A stretch of DNA of 64,000 nt. Origin: Sediminibacterium sp. KACHI17 (GTDB lineage Bacteria; Bacteroidota; Bacteroidia; Chitinophagales; Chitinophagaceae). The stretch is taken from the NCBI RefSeq assembly GCF_040362915.1, contig NZ_AP029612.1, positions 682,001-746,000 of the forward strand. Direction: 5' to 3'. The notes below the pieces were generated by a model, which saw nothing but the letters and a program-made list of their open reading frames with translations, made no database searches and was not told the origin of the DNA. The position numbers and the translations under genes are program-made. Each line of letters opens with the position of its first letter. Positions within the stretch are counted from its first letter, which is position 1. Positions 36,245 to 45,896 of the stretch are shown piece after piece.

Positions 36245-37024
36245 ATGAAATATGCATTGATCACCGGCGCCAGTAAGGGAATTGGTAAAGCCATTGCGCA
36301 GGAATTAGCTGCACGTGGCGTTCACTTGGTATTAGTAGCGAGAGATAAACATTTATTGGAAGAACTTGCCGCTGGTTTATCTGTAAAACACAATATTGAC
36401 GTTCGCTATTGCTCTCTGGATCTTGCTTTACCAGATGCTGTTCAACAGTTATACAATTGGATCTTACAACAACAGGTACAAATAAATATCCTAGTCAATA
36501 ATGCAGGGTATGGACTGAGTGGGCCTTTTGAATCTTATACAGCATCAGAACATAAGGATATGATGCGGGTTAATATGACGGTTCCCGTAGAATTAACATC
36601 GGCGCTTCTACCGGATTTAAAGCAGAATCATCCCTCATATATACTGAATATCGTCAGCTCCGCAGCTTATCAGTCGGTTCCGGGACTTAGTACTTATGCA
36701 GCGAGCAAGGCCTTTATGCTGAATTTTAGTCGTGGATTACGTTATGAATTGAGAAAAAAAGGAGTTTCAGTAACAGCTGTGAGTCCGGGATCAACAGATA
36801 CAGGTTTTGCAGCGAGGGCGAAAGTTGGACAAAAAGGATTAAAAGCCGCAGAAAAGGTGAATATGACACCTGAAGCCGTTGCTAAGATCGCAGTGAATGC
36901 TATGTATGGAAAAAAAGCGGAAGTGATCACCGGCTTTATCAATCAATTGGGCGCTTTTCTGGTATGGCTTCTTCCAAAGAAGTTGGCAGAAAAAACCGCA
37001 GCAGGGATCTATGAATTGGATTGA
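36245..37024 (+). CDS. short-chain dehydrogenase/reductase
   Basis: A 259-residue classical SDR. NAD(P)-binding LITGASKGIGKAIA at residues 5-18, ILVNNAGYGLSG, the catalytic Ser in NIVSSAAYQSVPG and Tyr/Lys in STYAASKAFMLNFS are clear. Arg-Asp in VARDKHLLEEL suggests NADP(H) preference. It resembles DltE/YqjQ-type SDRs. The ATG lies 16 nt after the preceding terminator, so its own promoter must overlap that hairpin, or it depends on read-through. Confidence 0.92.
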   Translation: MKYALITGASKGIGKAIAQELAARGVHLVLVARDKHLLEELAAGLSVKHNIDVRYCSLDLALPDAVQQLYNWILQQQVQINILVNNAGYGLSGPFESYTASEHKDMMRVNMTVPVELTSALLPDLKQNHPSYILNIVSSAAYQSVPGLSTYAASKAFMLNFSRGLRYELRKKGVSVTAVSPGSTDTGFAARAKVGQKGLKAAEKVNMTPEAVAKIAVNAMYGKKAEVITGFINQLGAFLVWLLPKKLAEKTAAGIYELD

Positions 37025-37097
37025 TTTTTTAAAAAAGCATGGAAGCTTTTTGAAAATAATCATTCTAGACCTATATTTGCACCCCGATTAAGGGAAA

Positions 37098-37171
37098 GGC
37101 CTCGTAGCTCAACTGAATAGAGCATCTGACTACGGATCAGAAGGTTTCAGGTTTGAATCCTGACGAGGTCA
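37098..37171 (+). tRNA. tRNA-Arg (anticodon ACG)
   Basis: A 74-nt cloverleaf: acceptor GGCCTCG/CGAGGTC (one G-U), D arm GCTC...GAGC, anticodon stem TCTGA/TCAGA with loop CTACGGA (ACG), T stem TCAGG/CCTGA with loop TTTGAAT, discriminator A. The CCA end is not encoded. Confidence 0.95.
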
Positions 37172-37181
37172 CACAGAAAGA

Positions 37182-37208
37182 AAGATCAGCAATAGCTGGT
37201 CTTTTTTT
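37182..37208 (+). terminator. terminator of tRNA-Arg(ACG)
   Basis: AAGATCAGC, loop AATA, GCTGGTCTT (one wobble), then T-run, 11 nt after the tRNA. Confidence 0.88.
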
Positions 37209-37269
37209 ATGCAACCACCCTATCACAACTTATATATTAAATCTGCGTTTTACGACCACTATTTCATTA

Positions 37270-37308
37270 AAAAGGGTTCATCATTTCTGACGAACCCTTT
37301 TCTTTATC
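37270..37308. terminator. bidirectional terminator of the giant surface-protein gene
   Basis: A 10-bp perfect stem (AAAAGGGTTC / GAACCCTTTT) with a 12-nt loop lies 21 bp beyond the stop of the giant gene. T-rich sequence follows on both strands (TTTT then TAATG on minus). Confidence 0.82.
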
Positions 37309-37328
37309 ATTTGAGGGGTTACAAATGA

Positions 37329-40300
37329 TTATCGTTTGATCTTTAACAACTGAACCACTCTTCTCCTATTACCTTGTATGAATTCTGCAAAGTAAGTTCC
37401 TGACTGATAGTTATGACCAACTTCAACAGTCGAATTCGAACCAAGTTTTTGTCTGTTATCTACCACCCTTCCCAAAGCATCCATCACACGTAAATTAACA
37501 GGGGCCGCATACTTACTTTCCAGTTTCAATGTAAAGTATGTTGCACTTGGATTTGGCATCACTGTTACTTTCAGTTCTTCATTCGTATCAGCTTTTGACT
37601 CACTTTCCACCACTGCTTTAGAAATCAGCGCATTTGAAACAGTTGCTGGTGCTGGCTCAGGACATGGTGTCATTGCACAAGTTCCGAGTCTGTCTCCAGA
37701 ATGTTGACCAATATGTGTTGCAACTGCATTAACACTGATCTCCAATGTTTGAGGATTGTTTTTATTACCTGGAGGTAAGTGGCAGATGTATACTTTAGCC
37801 GGACTTCCTTTCAAGCCTGTTCCTGGCACTCGGATATCTTTCACACAGATCGTAATACTGCAGGTTGAAGTACATCCAAAGTTATTGGTAACAGTAACTG
37901 TGAAGGTATAATTACCCGGTGCTGTTGGTGTGAATACTGGTGCCGCAGCAGTGATGCTGCTCAGCATTTGTGTTGCAGTACCACTCCACTGGTAAGTATA
38001 ACTACTACCACCCGTTGCTGCCACATTCAATACCGTGCTTTGAGCACCGTAACCCAGATAGATATTATTCGGATTACCACCAGTAAACACATTGCTGGTT
38101 GGTACAGATGTGATTGAACAGCTTGGTAATTGTCCAACAACTGTTACAGTTGCTGATGCCGTATTTGTATTACCATTTACATCTGTTACAGTTAAGATTA
38201 CAGTGTTACTACCGATATTGTTACAATTAAAGTTGGCAGGAGAAACGGTGATTGTAGCAATTCCACAATTATCAAATGAACCGTTATTTACCTGAGCTGC
38301 TGTAACAGATGCAGCACCATTTATCAATGTAACTGTAACAGGTTGTGTAATGACTGTTGGACGTATATTATCCTGAACAGTAACTGTTGCAGTACCAGAA
38401 GCGCTATTTCCATGAATATCTGTCACGGTCAATAATACTGTATTCTGTCCTACATTACTACAGTTGAAATTCACTTTGTCTAATACAACAGTTGCAATTG
38501 CACAATTATCAGTTGATCCATTATTGATTTGCGAAGCAGTAATTGAAACCTGTCCGTTCGCACCCAATTGAGCAATGATGTTTTGTGTTTTAACTACCGG
38601 CAACTCTGTGTCATTCACTATTACTGTTTGAGTAGTGGTATTTGTATTACCATGTATATCTCTCACAGTCCAGGTAATAGTTGTAGTTCCTACCGGATAA
38701 TCGGCTGTGAGCAATTCATTGTCACTTCTAATACCCATCACAGCAAGCACACCACAATTATCAGCTGTTGTTGGTTGTGAGATCGAAACTGATGCACCAC
38801 ACTTAGTTGGATCATTATTAACCGATATATTAGAAGTGCTAATCGTGGGTTTCTCATGATCTACAATCACTACAGTTTGTGTAGCAGTAGCAGCATTCCC
38901 ATGAATATCCGTTACTGTCCATGTAACAACTGTTGTACCAACTGGGAATACTGAAGGTGCATCATTGTCAACAGATGCTACTCCACAATTATCTGCCGTA
39001 ACAGGTGTACCCAATGTTACAGTTCCTGTGCAAAGTCCGGCAGTATTATTGCCTTGAACATTCGCCGGTGCTGTAATAGTTGGTTTTTCATTATCTCTAA
39101 TAGTTACTGTTTGTGTTGCAGTATTCGTATTTCCATGAATATCTGTTACAGTCCATGTTACAGTTGTTGTACCAACTGGGAATACTGAAGGTGCATCATT
39201 GTCAACAGATGCTACTCCACAATTATCTGCCGTAACAGGTGTACCTAATGTTACAGTTCCTGTACAAAGTCCGGCAGTATTATTGCCTTGAACATTCGCC
39301 GGTGCTGTAATAGTCGGTTTTTCATTATCTCTAATAGTTACTGTTTGTGTTGCAGTATTCGTATTTCCATGAATATCTGTTACAGTCCATGTTACAGTTG
39401 TTGTACCAACTGGGAAGGTAGCAGGTGCATCACTGTCAACAGATGCTACTCCACAATTATCTGCCGTAACAGGTGTACCCAATGTTACAGTTCCTGTACA
39501 AAGTCCGGTAGTATTATTGCCTTGAACATTCGCCGGTGCTGTAATAGTTGGTTTTTCATTATCCACTACAGTTACAGTAAATGAACAACTTGAACTTCCC
39601 GCTGCATTGGTAGCCGTAGCTACAACAGTTGTTGTTCCAACCGGGAAGCTGGCACCTGATACTACTGGATTTCCATTGATGGTGTAAGTAATAGTTGATG
39701 CTGGAATACCTACTGTCTCTGTTGCAGCAAAATTCACATTAGCTGCACAAGTACCAGCAGTTGCATTCACAGTGATATGGGCCGGACAAGTAATAACCGG
39801 CGCCACGCCAACCACCGTTACAGTAAATGAGCACTGCGTTGATAATCCTGCAGCATCTGTTACACGATAAGTAACAGTTGTAGTACCGATTGGGAAAGTT
39901 GATCCACTGGCAAGACCTGCAGTTCTTATAGTTGTTACACCGCTACAATTATCTGTGCCTACAGGCGTGGTATAATTCACCACTACACCGTCAGCACTAG
40001 TAGCAGTAACATTGATATTAGCCTGACAAGTGATCACAGGAGGCTGTACATCACGAACAGTCACAGTGAAGCTACAAGTACTTTCATTGCCTGATTCATC
40101 TCGAGCAACAAATGTATTGGTAGTAACACCAACTGGGAACACAGAACCTGATGGTAAACCTGCTGTTTGTGTGATGATGATTTGACCAGCGCCTAGTTGT
40201 GTGCCATCTACCCATTTCCATCCCAAATAGTTTTGACTCGCATTACCTGGCTCTCTAAATCCGGGTACTGACTTGTCTTGATACCCTCCAACCCAGGTAT

Positions 40301-43300
40301 TACCACCATAAGGAGCCAGGAATGAGCTTTCTCCTAATGTGTTAATAGATGCCAGATCACCACCTATCGCTTGAGCAGCAGAACGTGAAGCTGTCCAAGT
40401 TGCAGAACCTGTTGATATGTAGTAAGTATGACCACCATATGTTCCGATCAATGTATATCCTGAGTAAACAGTTGAACGAATATCATTGAACTCTACAATA
40501 AATCTATTCAGCGAAGAGTTAGGCAAATCATTCCATCTTCCACTGGTATACAACTGCACATAATCTTCATTCGCATTTTGGAAATTATTCGGCTCACCTC
40601 CACTCCAGAAGTTAAATGCTCCTCCTGTACAATTATCAGTTGCAGTTGGGTTGATAAAGTTTACAACTGCACCACAAGTATTCGCAGTATTATTCACAAT
40701 GATTGGAGCAGGACAAGTAATTACTGGAGCAGTAACATCTTTCTTAGTCAAAGTAATGGTACAAGTACTTTCATTACCTGCCGCATCTCTAACTGTAAAT
40801 GCTACAATCATAGAACCTTTATCATTTATCTCTGATCCTGCTGCCGGACTTTGTGTAATTGTCAAAGAGCCAGAAGGTGTACAATTATCACTCACTGTTA
40901 ACAGACTTCTGTAATCCGGTAATATTGCTTTACAATTCGCATCAAGATCGATTGTTTGATTTGGAGGACATGTAATACTTGGTTTAACATCATCTGCAAT
41001 AGTTACTATTACAGGACTTGACTGAGTTGAAACACATGGGATGCTAGTTCTGGCGAGAGTATAGGTTCCAGAAACTGTTGCAGTATAATTGCTAGATGTT
41101 GCACCTGGAATTTCCACCCCATCTTTGTACCATTGGTATCTTATACCAAAGCCAGATGGAGCACTTAAAGTAACGGTATTACCCGGACAAACACTGGTAC
41201 CTCCTACAGGTGTAGTTATGGTAGGTGTAGGCAAATTAGGGGTAGAAACAGTAGTAGTAGAAATACCACCACATTCATTTTTGTAAGTGATCGTAGTTAC
41301 TCCTGCGCTAACTGATGTTACCAATCCTGTATTTGCATTAATGGTAGCAACACTTGGATTACTGCTGCTCCATAAACCACCAGGTATTGCATTTGATAAA
41401 GTACTTGTAGATCCAATACAGATATACGTTGTTCCGGTAATAGGTGCAGTTGGTGGAACATAATTTGAGCAAGTGCCATTATTGGTAGAACCTGATGCAA
41501 CCCAATTAGAATTAGCACCTGTTAGGGTAAAATCATTGAGTTGTCCATCTCTTCCATTTCCACTCGCATCTACAAGTGTAGTCACAGAAATATTATTGGC
41601 ATCAACAAATCCTTGGTTGAAACGATAATACTGTTGCAAACCGATTAAACCTGATGGATTTAATTCACAGTTTTTGCTATTGTTGATCTCACTTTCACAT
41701 AACACTCTGCTCCAAATACGGACCTCATCAACAGTTATATTACCAAAGCGACCCGTATTATGTCTTACATCTTTTCCAATATGAATCACAGAATTCGGAT
41801 TGTTTACGATTCCGGTTGTAATGGCAGGCCCTGTAGCCTCCAATACGCCGTCCACGTAAAACCTGGTCCCAAACTCACTGGCCACACCCACATAATGATG
41901 CCAGCCACCGGCTTTGATAGGTACAGTAGCACCTCTCCAAGTACCCGCATCGTTTACTAAGAAATCAATTCCACCTGTTGTATTCGGATGCATGAGCCAA
42001 ACATTGGTAGACATGTTATCAACACCTGATGTAGCCTGACCCATCACAGATCCATAAGGCATAATTGCATTAGGTGTATTCATCCAGAATTCAACCGTTA
42101 TTTCTTTATTGAAAGCTCTGAATGGGTTATTAATAACAACATAATCATCAACACCATCAGTATTCAGTGCAGTAGCAGGTTTTGCCTGAACAGTCACATT
42201 TACAGTTGCCGTATTACTACAACCCGAAGCATTGGTGCCAGTAACGGTATACACACCACTGGCTGTTGTAGTTGCAGTTGTTATTACAGGATTCTGAACC
42301 GCACTGGTAAACCCATTCGGTCCTGTCCAACTATAAGTAGTTGCTCCGGTAGAAGATAATTGCAAATTATCACCTGCGATGATCGGACTATTTGAGCTGG
42401 CAGTAACAGTTGGTGTTGGATTCACCGTTACAGTTCTATTCGCTGTAGATACACAACCAGCAGCACTGGTAACTGTAACACTATATGTGGTTGCAACAGT
42501 TGGAGACACATTAATGGATGCCGTAGTAGCACCTGTATTCCATAAATAGGTACCTCCACCTGATGCTGTCAATGTTGTTGAACCTCCCAAACAAGTAGTA
42601 TTAATACCTGAAATAGATGCTACAGGAAACGTATTCACCGTTATGGTAGCTGTAGATACTCCACCACACTCAGTTCTATAGGTAATGGTAGTGGTACCAG
42701 CACTAAATGCATTAACAACACCTGTATTCGCATTAATAGTAGCTATGGCAGTATTACTGCTACTCCATAAGCCTCCAGTAATAGTATTGGACAATGTACT
42801 ATTACCTCCAATACAAAGAGAAGTATTACCCACGATAGGTGCTGAAGGCGCTACGTATGGAGAACAATTGGCTGTACTCACAAATCCGGATTCTATCCAA
42901 TTGGAATTATTACCCGTCAATCCAAAGCCACTGAGTAATCCATGACGATTATTACCACTCAGATCTGTCAAAGTTGTTTCTGTTGAATTATTCGCACCTA
43001 CAAAACCTTGATTAAAACGATAATACTCTTGTAATCCGGTCTGTCCTGTAGGATTCAATTCACAGTTTTTATTATTAATGATTTCTGCCTCACAAAGCGC
43101 ACGGCTCCATACCCTTACTTCGTCAATAGACATGTCTGCAAAACGGAAGTTGGTATGTCTTGGGTCTTTACCAATTTGCATGATAGCATTGGCATTGTTC
43201 AGGATACCTGTACTGATAGCGGGTCCTGTCTGCTCCAATACTCCATCTACATAGAATTTAATACCAAACTCACTCGCCACACCTACATAATGATGCCAGC

Positions 43301-45896
43301 CTCCCGCTCTGATAGGTACTGTTGCACGTCTCCATGTTCCCGCATCATTTACATAAAAGTCAAGATTAGTACCGCCAATATCAGGATGCATCAACCATAC
43401 ATCAGTACCCATACCATCCACATTCAATGAAGACTGACCCATTATAGAACCCTGGGCCAATTTACCCGTAGGTGTATTCATCCAGAATTCAACAGTTATT
43501 TCTTTGTTGAAAGCTCTGAATGGATTACTGATCGTTACATGATCATCCACACCATCTGTTTTTAATGCAGTAGCAGGTGTTGACAGCACAGTTACATTTA
43601 CAGAAGCTGTATTAGTACAACCTAATATACTGGTTCCCGTTACAGTGTAAGTGCCATTAGCCGCACTTGTTATATTATTTATAACTGGATTTTGGGCTGT
43701 ACTGTTAAATCCATTTGGTCCAGACCAAGAGTAACTAAATGCTCCATTTGCAGATAGTTGAAGGTTATTTCCAGTCGATATCGGACTGTTTGAACTAGCC
43801 GTAACATCTGGCTTAACATTGACAGTCACTGTTCTTGATGCTTGTGCTGTACATCCATTAACATTTGTAACTGTAGCTGTATAAGTAGTAGTAACGGTGG
43901 GTGACACAGTAATTGCAGCTGTAGTAGCTCCTGTATTCCATGAATAAGTATTTCCACCACTTGCTGTTAATGTTGTAGACCCTCCGGAACAAATTGTATT
44001 TGTTCCAGCGATAGCCGGAGTCGGTAAAGGGTTCACGGTAAAGTTTAATGTAGAAACGCCACCACATGCTGTTGTATAGGTAATCGTAGTGGTACCAGCA
44101 CTAACGGTAGTAACTTGACCTGTAGTAGCATTAATGGTAGCTACTCCAGTGTTACTACTCGTCCAGCTACCCCCTGGTATGGTATTCGTTAATGTTCGTG
44201 ACTGACCAATACAAATAGTAGCGCCTCCTTGAATAGCCGCTGTTGGAGGTACAAAAGCATTCACAATACCTGTATTTGTAGAACCAGATGCTGCCCAATT
44301 AGAATTAGCTCCATCCAATGTGAAGTTATTCAGTGTACCATTTCTATTATTACCGCTAAGATCAGTCAATGTAGTAACTGTTGAATTATTGGCATTAACA
44401 AATCCTTGATTGAATCGATAATATTCTTGAAGACCATTTTGCCCAGTAGGATTGATCTCAACATTTTTATTGGCATTAATCTCCTCCTGACACAATGCAC
44501 GACTCCAAATACGCAACTCATCTAATATCATAGTACCATAACGGTTATCGGGATCACCATTTGCAACGTGACGTGTGGCAAACCGAACATCTTTACCGAT
44601 ATGGATGACAGAATTCGGATTGTTTACAATGGAATTTGAAACACCATCTCCAGTATGTACTAAAACACCATCTACATAAAATTTCGTAAAGGCACCAGTC
44701 GACACTGCTGCATAATGATGCCATTCGTTTGCCGTAATGTTACCGGTTGTTCCTCGTAAAGTACCTGCATCATTAACATAGAAAGTCATGGTACCATTTC
44801 TATTGGGGTGCATCAGCCATACTGTATTCGTTGTGGCGTTATTATCCCCTTGCCCCATTACAGAACCAAATGGTAAATTCGCATTGGGCGTATACATCCA
44901 GAACTCAACAGTCATTTCTTTCTGAAAAGCTTCAAAAGGATTATTGACACTTACATAATTTAATCTGCTGTTATCATTGATCGCTAAACTTGGATCGAAT
45001 TTTAAAGCACCTGCTGGAGTAAGAGTTGTGATACTAACTAACCCATCACCTGTTCTAACTCCTGGGATATTCAATTGATTGACTCCAGAATTATATGACC
45101 CGCCACCTCCACCATAAGTGGAAGCATTAATTTGAAAAATTCCACCGGTTGCTGCTGTAGCTCCTCCAGAATATCCACCACCACCTCCTGGGGCATCTTT
45201 TCCACCGGCACCCCCACCTCCAAATCCACCATAAGCATTTGAAATACATCCGTTGTATCCTCCAGCACCGCCATTTATGAAAGACTTGCCACCTTTTCCT
45301 TCACATCCGCCGCTTGAGTAAGAGAATCCATCACCATGAAATCCTGCTCCACCTCCCCCTATTTCATCTGCATAAGAAGAATAAGTCTTAGCTTCTCCAC
45401 CATATCCGCCACTTCCTCCGTAAGCTATAATATTACATTGAATGGTAGCCCCAGAATTTGTGATTTGTCCATCTGCCAGATTAATATCTCTAGGGCAACT
45501 AGTAGAAGTTTGGCTTTTAGGCCCACCGCCGCCGCCTCCAGCTATTAGTAATGGTGTATTGTTTAACTGCCTTACTACAAAGGATCCCCCACCTCCGCCA
45601 TTGTAGTTATTGTCACTTCCAGAGCTACCACCTTTTTGACCAACAAGAATACGTAACACTTCACCCGGCGTAACACTGAAGGTTCCTTTTATCTGCGCTC
45701 CTTTTCCTCCGGCAAGTACAGTTCCCCCACCTTGTGCTCCAAAAGCTTCAATTACTATAGAAGTCACTCCTGTAGGTACTGTGTAGTTAATTATATTACC
45801 AGTATAGCTGAATGTAGTTGTTGTTTGTGCAAACAATAACATTGAAAATAACGAGCATATAATGGCACTCGTAAGTTTAAGTAAACTTGTTTTCAT
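37329..45896 (-). CDS. giant multidomain T9SS-secreted surface protein (LamG/Ig-like/HYR/C-type lectin)
   Basis: A 2855-residue exported protein. A signal peptide (MKTSLLKLTSAIICSLFSML) fixes the start; the frame is open to 46061. Approximate domains: glycine-rich domain (40-280, with runs of GGGGG) like the ALK-type glycine-rich fold; three modules of LamG-like lectin plus BIG2/PKD-like Ig domains (295-1630); HYR-type Ig repeats (1633-2500) with a C-type lectin-like insertion at 1761-1902; an Ig/PKD domain; a Cys/His module with CHLPPGN near 2705; and a type A T9SS sorting domain (VMPNPSATYFTLKL ... GTYFAEF) at the C-terminus. Likely a cell-surface adhesin or glycan binder. It is divergent from a sensor kinase/regulator pair. 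Function inferred from domains only. Confidence 0.93.
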   Translation of the reverse strand: MKTSLLKLTSAIICSLFSMLLFAQTTTTFSYTGNIINYTVPTGVTSIVIEAFGAQGGGTVLAGGKGAQIKGTFSVTPGEVLRILVGQKGGSSGSDNNYNGGGGGSFVVRQLNNTPLLIAGGGGGGPKSQTSTSCPRDINLADGQITNSGATIQCNIIAYGGSGGYGGEAKTYSSYADEIGGGGAGFHGDGFSYSSGGCEGKGGKSFINGGAGGYNGCISNAYGGFGGGGAGGKDAPGGGGGYSGGATAATGGIFQINASTYGGGGGSYNSGVNQLNIPGVRTGDGLVSITTLTPAGALKFDPSLAINDNSRLNYVSVNNPFEAFQKEMTVEFWMYTPNANLPFGSVMGQGDNNATTNTVWLMHPNRNGTMTFYVNDAGTLRGTTGNITANEWHHYAAVSTGAFTKFYVDGVLVHTGDGVSNSIVNNPNSVIHIGKDVRFATRHVANGDPDNRYGTMILDELRIWSRALCQEEINANKNVEINPTGQNGLQEYYRFNQGFVNANNSTVTTLTDLSGNNRNGTLNNFTLDGANSNWAASGSTNTGIVNAFVPPTAAIQGGATICIGQSRTLTNTIPGGSWTSSNTGVATINATTGQVTTVSAGTTTITYTTACGGVSTLNFTVNPLPTPAIAGTNTICSGGSTTLTASGGNTYSWNTGATTAAITVSPTVTTTYTATVTNVNGCTAQASRTVTVNVKPDVTASSNSPISTGNNLQLSANGAFSYSWSGPNGFNSTAQNPVINNITSAANGTYTVTGTSILGCTNTASVNVTVLSTPATALKTDGVDDHVTISNPFRAFNKEITVEFWMNTPTGKLAQGSIMGQSSLNVDGMGTDVWLMHPDIGGTNLDFYVNDAGTWRRATVPIRAGGWHHYVGVASEFGIKFYVDGVLEQTGPAISTGILNNANAIMQIGKDPRHTNFRFADMSIDEVRVWSRALCEAEIINNKNCELNPTGQTGLQEYYRFNQGFVGANNSTETTLTDLSGNNRHGLLSGFGLTGNNSNWIESGFVSTANCSPYVAPSAPIVGNTSLCIGGNSTLSNTITGGLWSSSNTAIATINANTGVVNAFSAGTTTITYRTECGGVSTATITVNTFPVASISGINTTCLGGSTTLTASGGGTYLWNTGATTASINVSPTVATTYSVTVTSAAGCVSTANRTVTVNPTPTVTASSNSPIIAGDNLQLSSTGATTYSWTGPNGFTSAVQNPVITTATTTASGVYTVTGTNASGCSNTATVNVTVQAKPATALNTDGVDDYVVINNPFRAFNKEITVEFWMNTPNAIMPYGSVMGQATSGVDNMSTNVWLMHPNTTGGIDFLVNDAGTWRGATVPIKAGGWHHYVGVASEFGTRFYVDGVLEATGPAITTGIVNNPNSVIHIGKDVRHNTGRFGNITVDEVRIWSRVLCESEINNSKNCELNPSGLIGLQQYYRFNQGFVDANNISVTTLVDASGNGRDGQLNDFTLTGANSNWVASGSTNNGTCSNYVPPTAPITGTTYICIGSTSTLSNAIPGGLWSSSNPSVATINANTGLVTSVSAGVTTITYKNECGGISTTTVSTPNLPTPTITTPVGGTSVCPGNTVTLSAPSGFGIRYQWYKDGVEIPGATSSNYTATVSGTYTLARTSIPCVSTQSSPVIVTIADDVKPSITCPPNQTIDLDANCKAILPDYRSLLTVSDNCTPSGSLTITQSPAAGSEINDKGSMIVAFTVRDAAGNESTCTITLTKKDVTAPVITCPAPIIVNNTANTCGAVVNFINPTATDNCTGGAFNFWSGGEPNNFQNANEDYVQLYTSGRWNDLPNSSLNRFIVEFNDIRSTVYSGYTLIGTYGGHTYYISTGSATWTASRSAAQAIGGDLASINTLGESSFLAPYGGNTWVGGYQDKSVPGFREPGNASQNYLGWKWVDGTQLGAGQIIITQTAGLPSGSVFPVGVTTNTFVARDESGNESTCSFTVTVRDVQPPVITCQANINVTATSADGVVVNYTTPVGTDNCSGVTTIRTAGLASGSTFPIGTTTVTYRVTDAAGLSTQCSFTVTVVGVAPVITCPAHITVNATAGTCAANVNFAATETVGIPASTITYTINGNPVVSGASFPVGTTTVVATATNAAGSSSCSFTVTVVDNEKPTITAPANVQGNNTTGLCTGTVTLGTPVTADNCGVASVDSDAPATFPVGTTTVTWTVTDIHGNTNTATQTVTIRDNEKPTITAPANVQGNNTAGLCTGTVTLGTPVTADNCGVASVDNDAPSVFPVGTTTVTWTVTDIHGNTNTATQTVTIRDNEKPTITAPANVQGNNTAGLCTGTVTLGTPVTADNCGVASVDNDAPSVFPVGTTVVTWTVTDIHGNAATATQTVVIVDHEKPTISTSNISVNNDPTKCGASVSISQPTTADNCGVLAVMGIRSDNELLTADYPVGTTTITWTVRDIHGNTNTTTQTVIVNDTELPVVKTQNIIAQLGANGQVSITASQINNGSTDNCAIATVVLDKVNFNCSNVGQNTVLLTVTDIHGNSASGTATVTVQDNIRPTVITQPVTVTLINGAASVTAAQVNNGSFDNCGIATITVSPANFNCNNIGSNTVILTVTDVNGNTNTASATVTVVGQLPSCSITSVPTSNVFTGGNPNNIYLGYGAQSTVLNVAATGGSSYTYQWSGTATQMLSSITAAAPVFTPTAPGNYTFTVTVTNNFGCTSTCSITICVKDIRVPGTGLKGSPAKVYICHLPPGNKNNPQTLEISVNAVATHIGQHSGDRLGTCAMTPCPEPAPATVSNALISKAVVESESKADTNEELKVTVMPNPSATYFTLKLESKYAAPVNLRVMDALGRVVDNRQKLGSNSTVEVGHNYQSGTYFAEFIQGNRRRVVQLLKIKR
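38861..39562 (-). repeat. three tandem 234-bp coding repeats (HYR-like domains)
   Basis: Three 78-codon units in register (phase markers TTCGCC at 39061, 39295 and 39529) encode nearly identical Ig-like HYR units (NEKPTITAPANVQGNN ... TATQTVTI). The two upstream units differ by only a few bases; the one nearest 38861 has diverged more. Boundaries are approximate. Confidence 0.9.
40190..40620 (-). other. C-type lectin-like domain, apparently circularly permuted, inside a HYR domain
   Basis: In protein order the C-terminal half of a lectin domain (SGGEPNNFQNANEDYVQL, GRWNDLP, FIVEF) comes first. The N-terminal half (YGGHTYYISTGSATW, GGDLASINTLGESSFL, WKWVDGTQLG) follows. The HYR domain is split at TDNCTGG and resumes at GQIIITQTAGLPSGS. 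Confidence 0.75.
41240..45015 (-). repeat. three about 1.4-kb intragenic modules (LamG plus Ig-like)
   Basis: LamG-like starts near 45010, 43575 and 42180 recur with the same downstream order. Modules 2 and 3 are offset by 1398 bp (466 codons) at a shared marker (GAAAGCTCTG at 43509 and 42111); module 1 is more diverged, and the third module ends in a different Ig domain (RYQWYKDGVEIPG). Confidence 0.82.

Noticed and set aside
37098..37208. tRNA-Arg(ACG) as an integration site for the giant-gene region
   Set aside because: No integrase and no duplicated tRNA end were found on the far side of the locus.
38861..39562. Regular 234-bp direct repeats suggesting a CRISPR or satellite array
   Set aside because: The repeats are in one reading frame and encode HYR-type Ig domains with no spacers.
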